This document shows positions 20,168-31,000 of a DNA stretch of 64,000 bases, piece after piece (positions within the stretch are counted from its first letter, which is position 1; every line of letters starts with the position of its first letter). The stretch spans positions 453,395 to 517,394 of the forward strand of contig JAMWFC010000120.1 of assembly GCA_027475525.1 (NCBI GenBank), in the 5' to 3' direction. The notes under the pieces were generated by a model. It was not told where the DNA came from. It saw nothing but the letters and a program-made list of their open reading frames with translations, and searched no databases. This DNA comes from Macrolepiota albuminosa. Lineage: Eukaryota; Basidiomycota; Agaricomycetes; Agaricales; Agaricaceae. The translations under genes and the position numbers were made by a program.

Positions 20168-22635
20168 AAAGCTTCCTCCTCATCGCTTTTGGGGTGTTTG
20201 TCGGCTGGGACGTCGGGGTTGTTGGGGTCTCCGGGGAGGGGGTTGGGGGTGTCATTGACATCAGCTGCGTTGAGGGCGGCTGGTGGTCGTGGTGCCGGGG
20301 CGCAGGGCGGTCCAGGGGGTCCCTGCCCTGGAGTTGGGTGTGAGGTTGGGTCTTGCGGCACCTGGCTAGGGACTCCGGAGTGGTTAGCTCTCCAGGAGGG
20401 TCCTCCCAGAGGGGCCCAATGGCCTCGAGATCCAGAGTACCCGTTGCGATCTTCTCAGTACCTCTGGTCGATCTGGGTCACCAGTGCCTTGTAGCCGTTG
20501 TATGTTGCCTGCTTGGGTGCAAGGCGGAGGACGTCCTTGATTTGCTGAGGGAGTGCTCGCCAGAGGGCAAACCGGAGGGTGTTGTAGTTCCAGCCCGTTT
20601 TGTAGGCCTCCTTTTCGAATCGGACAATGAAGGTGGCAAAGCGCTTCTCGGACCTCATTCGGAGGTTGAAGAGGTTTTTCTCGGCTTCCGCGACGGTGTC
20701 GAAGATGCCGAAGTGGCCAGAGAATTCCTGCATGAAGGCCGCCCACTGGGACAGTACAGAGTTGTTGGGATCAAACTGGAGGAGGGCTGTGTAATGATTG
20801 AAGGCCAGCCCCTGCAGGTACGAGGTGGCGAATGCGACACGGGATCCTTCGAGCTGAAACGTGACGGGTTTGGCTTGAAACATGTTGAGGCATTGCATCA
20901 GGAAGGTTTGCCATTTCCGGGGGTTGCGTCCATGGAAGGGTTCGGGCTTCTGTATGTCGAGCTTACCTTCCTGGGCGAGGGCGTCCTGGGTATTGTCCTG
21001 CGGGTTCGGGGGGCGCGGAGGAGGAGCAGTGTGGTAGTAGTAGTAGTAGTAGTTCCCTCCTCCCTGCTGAGGTGAGAAGGCCCCGGCGGCGGCGTCCCAT
21101 CTTCTGGGAGGTCTTCCATCTGGCGGGCCTCCTCCAGGGGGCTGTCTGTGCCCTCCGGGTGGGGGTCTGGGGGCCCATTGGGGTTGGGGGGCTCCCATGG
21201 GGACGGCAGAGGGCCGCCGGTTCCGAGGGGTTGGGCAGCAAGAGGGGGTCGTCTAGGGGGGGGAGGGGGAGGTGGGGGTGGATGGGGGTAGTGGGGTCCT
21301 TGTCCAGGGTGTTGGGGGGGCTGACCGTAAGGGGGTCAAGGTGGTCCCGGGTCAGGGCCATACGGGGGTTGGGGAGCCCATGGTCGGGGAAGGCCCTGGG
21401 GGGTCCTGGCCTGAAGGGGGGCCAGGGCGGGGCTGGCTGTGGTCAGGTGTCATCCTGTGGTCCCGGGAGTCCTTCGCGGGTGCGAGGAGGTGCAGGTCCA
21501 GGTGGGGTGGGCGTTCACGGTTAAATTTGGGGGTGGTAGCGAGAGGGGGAAGTCCTGAGTTCTGAGGTTCGTTGATGTACGAGAGGGTATCGTCCGAGGC
21601 GTCGTCGCCTTCAGGGTGGGATTTACCTTCCGGAGGCAGGGGGTTGCTCTTGGCCACCTGTGCCCACGTGTTGAAGGTGCCGGGCACTGAGTAGGCTCGG
21701 AGGTGGGCGGAGAGCCCGACGGTGTGGGCAGTGGGCTGGTCGAAAAGGCCCCCAGTCGGGTTTAGGGACCATAGAGTGGCAGAGGCGGCGTTGAGCTCCT
21801 CCTGCCATCGTTGGTCTTGTGGCAGGGGGTTCCCTCAGATACCTGAGCGGGGCTTGTCCCTCTGGACGTGGAACAAGCGGGCCAGGTCCAGGGGGTCCTC
21901 AAAGCGGCAGGGGTTGGGGCTGGTGTGGATTTCGTCTATCAGGCTCTGGAGTTCGTTCTGGAGCGTCAGGTCCACTTGCAGCGTTCTTTTGGTGTTGTCG
22001 GTGAGGGTCTCTTTTAGAAATTGGTCATAGACGCGGAGGAGGCGATTGGCCCATTCTTCCAGCATGCCCCGGAGGTCGTAGTTGCTGAGGGTGACCAAGA
22101 GGGCATGCGTGCGTTGGGCGAACTCCTCGGAGGTGTGGAGTGTGCGCAGCACTTCGTCTCGCTGTCGGAGGTACTCCTCCGTTTGTCGCTCCAGGGAGGA
22201 GGTCAGAGGGTGGGCCAGCGGGGCCGCCATGGGGTGTGGCCAATTCTGGGGCGGTTCCGGGGTTTCTGTATCCGAGGGGGGTGGTTGGGGTTGGGCGGCC
22301 TGCGGCCAGGGTGCGAATGGCCCTCTGCTGGCTGGAGGTAGAGTGGCTCCCCACGGGGTTTTGGGGAGTCCCCTGGGTACCATCCTGTAGGTGCCAGAGT
22401 TGACGGGAGGGTTGGCGTACATCCGCCAGTCCAGAGGATGCAGGAGCTGGCTGGCTGAGGGGCCGTAGGCTCCATTCAGGTCAGAGGCCCAGAATCAGGG
22501 TGCAGTGTAGATTTCGGGGATCGGGGGTGGGTATACGGGTTGGGGGGTACTGTGGTTGTATTGTTTAGGTAGTGGGCGACCGTAGACATCGGTTTGGTAG
22601 CCCACGGGATAGTAGATGGGGGTGTACGTAGACAT
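19951..22635 (-). pseudogene. Element A gag (Pro-rich N-terminus, capsid, zinc knuckle), decayed
   Basis: Gag starts at the methionine at 22635, just inside the 5' LTR. A Pro/Tyr-rich region is followed by a helical segment (about 22240-21840), a very Pro-rich linker and a retrotransposon gag capsid domain (about 20960-20455, KPEPFHGRNPRKWQTFLMQC start). A zinc knuckle lies at about 20090-20035. The knuckle reads C-x2-C-x4-H-x4-Y: its last Cys is Tyr, which should weaken zinc binding. In-frame stops occur at about 22495, 21835 and 21352 and within the Pro-rich linker, and gag ends with TAG at 19951. A run of six Tyr codons (TAC repeats) lies near 21030-21050. Confidence 0.82.
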
Positions 22636-22667
22636 CAAGGATGGTGTAAGAGGGAGTCTTGATATTA

Positions 22668-23439
22668 TGTCAGGCTCCACTGACGACGGGAGCCTCCAGG
22701 GGCAAGTGGATCCTTACTAGGCGGACTCAAAGTCTACGGGAAGTCTCCAGGTAACGGAGGGTGAGCTCCAGAGTTTTGGGGTGGGGCACGGGGTGGCTAT
22801 GGAGCGCCGGAGTTCGTAGGAAGAGGTAGAGCAGGATCCCGGGCTAAGTCCAGAATACGGGGCGGGAGTAGGCGGAGCCTTGCTAGGGTGGAGGAGAGAA
22901 GGGGTGATCGGAAAAAGAGACTGAGACCGGGAGACTGAGATTGGAACCGAGAGACTGAGTTAGAATTGAAGTGAGACTTTTAGAGGGCCGAGAGACTTGA
23001 GAGAATAAGACAGATAGATTGAGGTAAGTACGAAATAGACAAGAGAGTATAGAGACGAGTTTATGGCAATATCAAGACTACCATAACGGTTTACTGGCTA
23101 CCAGCTATATATCTTCGGCGGTTAAGGTCCGGGGCACCTGGGTAAGTTCCAGGGTTAGGCTTCGCGTGCCCAGTCCTGTGCGCTGTATTGTCCTGGTTGA
23201 GTCCTGTGCAGCGTATTGTCCAGGTGCGGGTGTGGCACTGGGGGATCGGTCGGGCCCTGTTGGCTAGTGCAGGGTGGAAAGCCAGGCGATCGACAGGGCC
23301 CGGGGTACAGGATGCGGGCACCAGGGTGGGTCCCCTGACTGGGTGGGCGACCGCATGAGTCGTGAGGGCCCCGGGGCACGGGCGAGGAGTCGGGGCATGT
23401 CAGGGTTCATGTGGTGTGCTGGGGTGACAGGTCGTGACA
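22668..23439 (-). repeat. Element A 5' LTR (right copy)
   Basis: Full-length partner of 822-1593, also 772 bp with TGTCA/TGACA ends. Transcription of element A should start inside it and run leftwards. The gag methionine lies about 30 bp beyond its inner edge, at 22635. No convincing tRNA primer-binding site was recognised between LTR and gag. Confidence 0.92.
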
Positions 23440-23843
23440 CTCACCATAATCATGCAAGTCCTAGTTGCGCATCCTCTGATAATTGATGTGTTTATTCTAG
23501 TCGTCCACCAGGGAAATGCATCGTGCTACATGTCATAGTTGTGTTTGCTCCTTAAAAATGTGGACTTTGTTCACTTCTTCTTTGATAGTGACTTGCTTTT
23601 GAGGTGTCTTAACCTCTTGCACAGCAAGTAACACCTCCGGCTCTGCTGAAGTCATCATCACAGTCTCCACTTTAGACAATGCCTGTTGAGGCACTCCACT
23701 GATATTGCATTGACAGTTTGCAGCATTTTGACGTCTGACATAGTCTTGCTGAGACTTATTGGCCTGACAAGGCATATTTAGCAACTCCATAGTGTCTGCA
23801 ATCAATGGCACTCGTCAGTGCATACTCATTTCACATTCCACTG

Positions 23844-23888
23844 AACGAGCTACGATTCGTGCCTTCAGCACGAATTTCGTAGCTCGTT
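23844..23888. repeat. Long hairpin beside the Helitron gene
   Basis: Arms 23844-23862 and 23868-23888 pair over 12 bp, a one-base bulge and a further 8 bp around a five-base loop. Helitrons carry a hairpin near their 3' end, and this is on the correct side of the minus-strand gene. I found no convincing CTRR terminus right after it, so the assignment is tentative. Confidence 0.6.
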
Positions 23889-23921
23889 GGGGGCTTCGCT
23901 CCCAAACCCCCCCCAACTAAG

Positions 23922-24097
23922 CCTCCACCCTAACCTCACTTCGTTCGGTTAGGGCTCCAAGTATGTATAGGTAACTTAGCCTCCACCCCAACCTCACTTC
24001 ATTCGGTTAGGGCTCCAAGTATGTATATAAGTAACTCAGCCTTCACCCCAACCTCACTTCGTTCGGTTAGGGGTTCCAAATATGTATATTCATAACT
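23922..24097. repeat. Three tandem 58-60 bp units, each with an internal hairpin
   Basis: Units begin at 23922, 23980 and 24040. Each has a pyrimidine-rich start, then CTAACC...GGTTAG or CCAACC...GGTTAG arms around ACTTCGTTC-type loops, then a TATGTATA spacer. They diverge slightly from each other. Confidence 0.75.
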
Positions 24098-27023
24098 CAA
24101 CTTCTATCATGACTTACTTTCATTATGTCTTACTGGTTCAAGCATATGTTGTTAAAAAATAGAAAGTTCACATTTATCAAGAAATGATGTTACAATTCCA
24201 AGTTATATATATTCTATTAGATTTGTAAACCCAAAAAATAATGCTACAATTCCAAGTTATATGTACAGTATCAAGTTAGATGCTAAAATATAAAGTTAGT
24301 AATAAGTATATAATTAACAATCACACTTACATTTGTAAACCATTAAGAACTTCTTGATACACAATATTTGCAGTCGCTCTTGATGTATTTTCTTCTGACA
24401 AAATCACCTTGATACGATCTCCTGATGTGCATCGAGAAAGTGCAACATAGAGTTGGCCATGTGTAAAAACCGGTGATCGAAGGTCCAATCCAACATGCTT
24501 GACTGATTGCCCTTGAGACTTGTTGATAGTCATAGCAAAGGCCAATCGAATTGGAAACTGTCTCCTGCGTAATGGTATGGGCAAATCCTCTTCAGAAGCA
24601 TCTAGATTGATCCTTGGAATCAAAACAGTTGAACCTGCAAACTTGGCATCTCCACTGATAATACGACATCTGAGGACTCTAGTGCTGATGTGAGTGACAA
24701 TCATTCTTGTTCCATTGCAAAGTCCTTTGGTTGTGTCCAGATTCCTGAGAAGCATGACAGGAACTCCAATCTTCAAAGCCAGTTTAGCCAAAGGCAAACT
24801 ACTGGCTTTCAAAGAGTTGAGATATTCCACAGGATATAATGCAAGGCCATCAGGATTCCTGTTATCAGAAAGAACAGAATCTGCACTCTGTAAGATCCTT
24901 TCTTCCCCTGGATACCTCTCTAGAACTTCTGCATTGATCTCCTCTATATCCGAGTTCTTGCCAGAGAGAATAGTCCGGTCCAGGTAATACTGATCATTTT
25001 GAGGATGACCAATATCAGGATATGTGGAAGAAATCAATCCAGTGATAGAATTGTCATCACAGATCATCCTTTCAGGCAGTTTGACTGTTTCTCCAGGTCC
25101 TAGATTTTTCCCTGCACCAACATCCAACAACCAAGCTGCATGAGCAATATTGTCTACAGTCTGCTCCAACCGCATATTTTGGACCAAGTAATGGACTTGA
25201 ATATTATCCCAAAGTCGGCCCCTTTTGAGTGAAGCAGCAATCATCTGCTGTCTGAGTCCATGTGGAACCACTGGAAGAGTTTGCCTAAAGTCCCCTCCAA
25301 AAACCACAGTGACTCCACCAAAGGAAATGTCATTATCGAAGATGTCTCTGAAGCTACGATCGACAGAGTCAATGGCATTTTTGTGTTGCATTGGAACTTC
25401 ATCCCAAATAACAACTTTGGTGCGAAGTATGAGCTGTGATAACTGGGTTCCTCTCTTGATATTGGCAATGGATGTGTCAAGAGCAGGAATGGGAATTTTG
25501 AATCTTGAATGAGCTGTCCTACCCCCTTCCAACAATAAGGCAGCAATGCCAGATGATGCTACACATAATGCCACATCTCCATGAGAACGAACTGCAGCAG
25601 CCAGAGTATTGCAGACAAAGGTTTTGCCACATCCTCCAGCACTGTGAATGAATAGCATCCTGCCCAAATTGTTGTTCACAGAATCCATGACAGCATTGAA
25701 AGTTTCCAGTTGTTCCACATTGAACTTGGCTTTGTTTCCCTCCACTCTTTGCTTGAGGTCCTCAACATCATAATTAGTTTCATCTTCCAAAAGTCTATTG
25801 CCTAGAAGATTGATCAGTATTCAAGTCAATCTCTTATGCAAATGCCAATTACCTGGAACTATATTCCAATTCTGTTGAGCCTCTGGCATGTTGGGAAAGT
25901 CTTTCAGAGTTTTCCCAAAATTCATCAAAGTGTCATTGATGAGATAAAGGCCATAGTCATAGACATCTTCATTGGTAAAGACTCGGTCCCTGTATTGCCT
26001 AGTATGTTCCAATCTGTGTCGAAGATCATCACAGATAGAATGTTTGAATTCGTCCCATAGACCCTCAGGAGTGGCAGGAGCACAGTGGAATAGAATAGTG
26101 CAAAACAGCTGCCTGAGAGCTGATCCTAGTTGGATTGGAGCAGCTTCAGTGAGACACTGCCTCCATTCTGCATCATCCTCCAAAAGACCTAGAGCCTTGC
26201 ATGCTTCTTGATAAGTGGGATAGATATGGCCATTGACTGTCCTGAGATCAGCCCATGAAGTTGCATTGGTTACAACAGTCAAGAGCATCCTGAGATAGAA
26301 CCTTTCTCCCTGTCTTGGTGAAGCAAAATACATCCTTCCAATTGCTGTCCCTCTCTGCCTCTCCTTCCAACTCCGTTTAGATGCTTCATAAACAAACTTG
26401 GTTGGAAAGTTCTGATAAGTGGTGTTATTATTGGGAAACCTGGTATTGGCTTCAAACCAAGCTGTGAGTGCAGTCTTGTCTGCATTAGGTCTAGCAGCCA
26501 CCACCTGTATTGGTTCATCATCTGGGAAATAGACTTCATGCTGGTTTTCCAAATGCACAGGCAATCTGTACACTGAAGGATATTCAGCATGCATGTTGAA
26601 TTCAAAGATGTGCCAGCAAGCCTCAGGAGCAGAAATGTATCTGGCATCCAAATGTTCCTTGATTTCATCCCTCTCCTCCCTAGCAATCTCCAAAGTTGTC
26701 CTATCATGGCCCTTGTAGATGTACTTGTGAATGTATTTAATTGCATCCACTGAAGCACAGACTTCCACATTGATATGACATTGGAATTTGGCTGAGAGAT
26801 ATGGATTGTATGGGACAACATTACGATTGTCATAACGACGACCATGCTTTTCAAAAAAGCGGCCATTGTTAGGTCTGGCATATTGGGGATAGCCATCATC
26901 ACCATACTGTGTAGCTTCCTGAAATTCCTTGGGATATCTCTTGGAACATTTGCCATCTACCATGCACTTGGCATTGGGAAAATCTGCTCCACATGGACCA
27001 TGAACCATATTGGTAGTAACAAC

Positions 27024-27073
27024 CTAATAACAAAGGTCAGATACTGCATTGATAATTCAAGCAAAGCCAATAC
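27024..27073 (-). other. Intron in the Helitron gene
   Basis: Fifty bases with GTATTG donor, a CTGAC branch-like site and TTATTAG acceptor on the minus strand. Removing it joins LYQ to VVTTNMVHGPCG in frame, matching the usual Helitron sequence between the HUH and two-Tyr motifs. Confidence 0.85.
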
Positions 27074-27757
27074 CTGATACAATTGAGGCTGAGTCACTGG
27101 ATCAGGAATTTGAGCAGAAACAATAGTGTCCACATGAGCTGCATCTTTGATCTTGTCATGATGATGGAAAAAGATCAAGATATGTATATGTGGAAGTCCC
27201 CTCTTTTGAAATTCAATGGTATGGACAGATGCCACACATTTTCCAAATAGACCATCTTTTATGTCCTTCAAAAGAGCATTCTTCTTGAGTTCAAATACTC
27301 TGGCAACAATATCTGGACGGTCAGAAGCTGTTTGCCTCTTTCCATTAACCATAGGTTCCTTTAGCAGAGCCTCTTCAATTTCTGGCCACTTTGGATTGGC
27401 AGTCATGGTGATGAAGAGATCTGGTTTATGGAAATGCCTGCAAATAGCCATAGAGTCCTGGAATAATTGCTGCATGTGTCGTTCACTTCCAACATGAGAA
27501 GAGGGAAGGACTACCCGTCGGCTTTGCCTGCGTAAGTCTTCATCTCCAGCAGCCGCATCGACCACCCCTTGATACACTTCAGCCCTAATCTTCTTTTGAT
27601 TGTGCCGGACCCAATTGAGCTTGTTCTGCTCAGTTGATGCCCATGCATCCACAACATATTGCTGAAACAGTCTGCCACTCCAAAGCAATGCAGCATTAGC
27701 TTCCAAAGCTCTTTGCTGCAGCCTATATGCATAATATGCAGTTTGGCTGACTTTTTT

Positions 27758-27911
27758 GGCTCTTTGTTCTCCTGCTGGTCCAAATTGAGATTGAATATCA
27801 GTGTGAAATCCAGGTTCTCCAGTTGGAAATATGAGGCTCTTTGTTCTCCTGCTGGTCCAAATTGAGATTGAATATCGGTGTGAAATCCAGGTTCTCCAGT
27901 TGGAAATATGA
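27758..27911. repeat. 77-bp tandem duplication 7, inside the Helitron gene
   Basis: Bases 27758-27834 equal 27835-27911 with one mismatch. Collapsing one copy puts 29109-27912 and 27706-27074 in the same frame. Confidence 0.92.
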
Positions 27912-29569
27912 TAGTGTAATGCAGAGGTGTGTAATAGGGGTGTAGATGGCTGATTCGCTTCAATTGACCTCCATGCAGATGCAGGACTATGTCACGGTGA
28001 TCTGATCGTTCTTCAGAACCATCTCCTGGTATAATTGCAGCAACTCCTTCCTGTTCATTAGGGTTGTTATAGCGTCGATGGTCTCCAAAGTCAGCTCTAA
28101 GTTGAACAGAAAGCCTTTGTGGTTGGCCTTCAGGAACTTCTGTCATAATCTGCTTTGCAAGCTTGTATAAGCCAATAAAGGGATTGACTCTATGAAGCAT
28201 ATCCTGCAAAGAGGCCATTATCTGAGGATCCAATCTAGAATTGCTTTCCTGACGAAAAGCCAATTGTTGATTGTGATCATAGAAGTAGAGTTGTGCATAC
28301 ACAGGATGATCACCTTCAGTTGGAAGCAAAGCACCTGTCAGATGATGGAGCTCTCCATTAATCCTAAAGCTGTATGGTCCTGGAGCATTCATAATCGCAT
28401 AATCAATTTTGACTCCCAGAGATGTAAATGCAAAGGCTGCATTGTATTGGCGAATAGATGCTTTGAAAGCATCAGAAAGAGCATGATAGCCTTGGAGTAA
28501 GCCAAGCAATTCTGGTGGAGCATCTGCAAGTCTGGGCAAATCAATCTGCCCTTGTAAACAGCACATGCCAAACTTGGGATTACGTCTAGTAGACTTGGAG
28601 AGCTTTTCAGCATCAAAATGTAGAGCATGACAGTGTGGGCATGCAATATCCATAGAACCAAGATAGTGTGAAGGGGATCCATCTATATAATGCTGTCTTC
28701 CTGTTGGAAGAGCATTCCTAGGCTGAACATCATCAGGTTCTTGAATCCTTTGTAAGACAGGAGGTGCTGGTATATTCTGCTGCATGACATTCCCAGGTAG
28801 ATCCACATACTCCAAGTTAGGAGGTGCTGGTAGATTTTGCTGTCTATTATCTCCAGGTGGATCCACATATTCCAAGTCCTCCTCCATATTCTCAGCAGGA
28901 TTATTCCTAGGATCATCCAGTAGATTTGGATCAATCTCATTGTCTATGGGATGCTCCAAATACTCCAAAGGATTTTGAAGCATTTCATCAAAAGCTGCAT
29001 GGATATTTTGTAATCCATGAGGATCCAAATCATTGAAATCCTCTTCAAGATCAGCTAAATGTTGCTGTTGCCAGTTTTGTAAGATCCTTTCAGCCCTAGC
29101 CTGATTCAAAGGCCTATGTTCAGGATTGAGATCTACATCCTGTTAATCTTTCTTAGTCAATGCAACTTTTAAAAGTTGTCTTTGTCTCACCTCTAGCTGA
29201 TGTAAAGCCCTTTGTGCCTCTGCTACTGCTTGCTCTTCAGCTATAGCAATATCTCTGAGCTGTTGTTGCTCATGCAATACTGCTAATGCCTGTTGTTGCC
29301 TTTGCCACTCTTGTTGCCTCTCCTCCTCTTCAGCCATAGCAATATGTCTGAGCTGTTGCTGCTCTTGTAACACTGCTAGTGCCTGCCGTTGTCTATCCTG
29401 CTCCTCAGCTGCAGCAATATGCCTCAACCTTTGTTGGTCTTGCAATGCTGCTAATGATTGTGCTTGTATAGGAGCAACCTGCTGGTTAATTTGTCTTCCT
29501 CTATTCCCAGGTGCAGGTGGCAGTGGTAGTGGCATTGTGAAGTTTGGCAAAGCAGCTCTATGCAAAGCA

Positions 29570-29845
29570 GGCATTCTAGGTATAGGATTCTGTAAAGGAG
29601 CATCCCAACCTTCAGGCAAATGAGTTTCAGGTATACTCATAGCAGTCCCACCAACTACAGGCTGATTGACTGATCCCACTCTATGATCTCTTCCATGCAC
29701 AGTAGCTGGTAGAGGTGCTACTATTGAAGGCACATAAGGAGCTCTATATGCAGGAAGAGGTAGAGGTGGTATCATTCTAGGAATTGGATTTTGCAAAGGA
29801 GCATTCCATCCTTCAGGTAAATGAGTTTCAGGAATAGCCCTAGCA
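29570..29845. repeat. Internal repeat in the Helitron N-terminal region
   Basis: About 70 bp at 29573-29642 recurs, diverged, at 29774-29843. It encodes IPETHLPEGW(D/N)APLQNPIPRM twice. Nearby, three copies of a LAVL(H/Q)EQQQLR unit form a Gln-rich coiled segment (29220-29450). Confidence 0.75.
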
Positions 29846-30337
29846 AATAGATCCTCAGCAACAGTTGGTGGTCTAAGAGGCCTCCTCAAAGAGCTAGAAG
29901 GATTTTCCCTAGAGCTTGAAGCAATCTGATTATCTCCCCCAGTTCTCATATCCCTCAATCCTGTATTTCCCCCAGATATATCAGAGCTTGAAGCAATCTG
30001 ATTATTTCCCCCAGTTCTCATATCCCCTAATCTTGTGATTCCAAGTTGTACATCCTCAGATGCAAATAAATCCACAGCAACAGTTGGTCCAATAGGCCTC
30101 TCTAAAGAGCTAGAGGCAATCTGACTATTTCTTCCAATTCTTATATCCCCAGATCCCATATCCCCAGTTCCATAATGAAGTGGTATAACCACTGAAGTAG
30201 ATCTTCTACTTCTATTTGCACGACGCTCATCAGGATCAGTCATTTGTAACTGTTGTAGCCTGCTTTGAATCCTAGCCTGCTGTCTTTGACCTTCAGGAGT
30301 ACTGGGTTCGTTATTAGAATGAGTAGTTGAAGATTGC

Positions 30338-31000
30338 CTGAAAGAATAGTTTTTTAAGCATTTTCATAGCTTAAAACTATTGAAAGACACTTACATGATG
30401 AGTATATCAATAGCTCAAAATTGTCCAAGTATTACTGTAAGCTGAATAGAATTTTTCTTGATTTTTTTGAATTTTATAAGCATTTATAAAGCTCAAAAAC
30501 AATAAAAGTCACTTACTACAATAGCCCAAACTTTTACTATTAGCTGAATTGAATTTTTCCTGATTTTTCTGTGATTTTTTCGAATTTTTTAAGCATTTTC
30601 TAAGCTCAAATACATTAAAAATCACTTACAATGATCAATCAATAGCTGAAAGTTGTCGAGCTATTGAATGTTTGTTAAGGATCATCAATCAATCAATCAA
30701 TCATTACTTACTTTGTAGTTGAGTGTGAAAATTTCGCTATAAGAATGTTTGTTAATAGTCATCAATCAATCAATCAGTCAATACTTACTTTGTAATCAAA
30801 TTTCGAAGTTGTAGCTAGATCAATCATTTATTAATATCTATCAATCAATCAATCAATCAATACTTACTTTGTAATCGAGTTTCGAAGCGTTGCTATAAGA
30901 ATGGTTATTAATATTTGTAAATCAATCAATCAATCAACACTTACTTTGTAGTGTAGTTTACTCACTACAACGTTGAAACCGTGGAAAAATTGATGCTGTT
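30338..31000 (-). repeat. Repetitive array of splice-site-bounded units upstream of the Helitron gene
   Basis: On the minus strand GTAAGT or GTAAGTG occurs seven times, with G of the donor at 30944, 30867, 30788, 30711, 30629, 30516 and 30394. Plausible AG acceptors follow about 50-57 bp after most. The pieces left between are 20-40 bp; three in a row are 25, 26 and 25 bp and end ACAAA before the donor. The upstream four putative introns contain TGAT/TTGA tandem repeats. The last intron, 30338-30394, joins to the Helitron frame. This could be a 5' leader of micro-exons, or a minisatellite that mimics splice sites. Confidence 0.45.

Larger units (their letters stand above)
822..23439 (-). mobile_element. 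Element A: Ty3/Gypsy LTR retrotransposon split by a nested insertion
   Basis: The element has two 772-bp LTRs (822-1593 and 22668-23439), each beginning TGTCA and ending TGACA, and is flanked by the direct repeat CTCAC (817-821 and 23440-23444). On the minus strand the order is gag, zinc knuckle, protease, reverse transcriptase, RNase H, integrase, chromodomain, which is the Ty3/Gypsy (chromovirus-like) order. A seven-G polypurine tract (minus sense, 1597-1603) abuts the 3' LTR. About 12 kb of other DNA (6280-18199) splits the reverse transcriptase between the AFR and THYG parts of its palm. The frame carries many stops, mostly TGA where CGA is expected, plus a frameshift near 4065, so this copy is dead. 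Without the insert it would be about 10.7 kb. Confidence 0.93.
23445..24326. other. Right flank of element A and 3' side of the Helitron
   Basis: No intact gene. A 92-codon frame on the minus strand (23533-23811) has no recognisable domain and may be a transposon remnant. A strong hairpin and three hairpin-bearing tandem units follow (separate entries). The A/T-rich stretch 24100-24320 shows nothing distinct. Confidence 0.45.
24327..30337 (-). pseudogene. Helitron Rep/helicase gene (one intron, two stops, one 77-bp duplication)
   Basis: One long protein reads from the acceptor at 30337 down to 24327. In order: a Gln-rich coiled N-terminus with repeats; a Cys/His region (CPHCHALHF ... CC, about 28640-28560); the Helitron-like N domain; the HUH nuclease motif GLPHIHILIF (about 27200-27170); the two-Tyr motif KYIHKYIYKGHD (about 26735); and a PIF1-type helicase with Walker A SAGGCGKT (about 25650) and Walker B VVIWDEVPM. 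A 50-bp intron (27024-27073, GT...AG) restores LYQ-VVTTNMVHGPCG. TAA near 29143 and TGA near 25821 lie in frame and look like C-to-T changes. The duplication 27758-27911 shifts the frame and must be collapsed. Encodes rolling-circle transposition; this copy is probably inactive. Confidence 0.88.

Noticed and set aside
23922..24097. CRISPR-like array of regularly spaced repeats
   Set aside because: The DNA is eukaryotic. Three diverged tandem units with no variable spacers do not form a CRISPR array.
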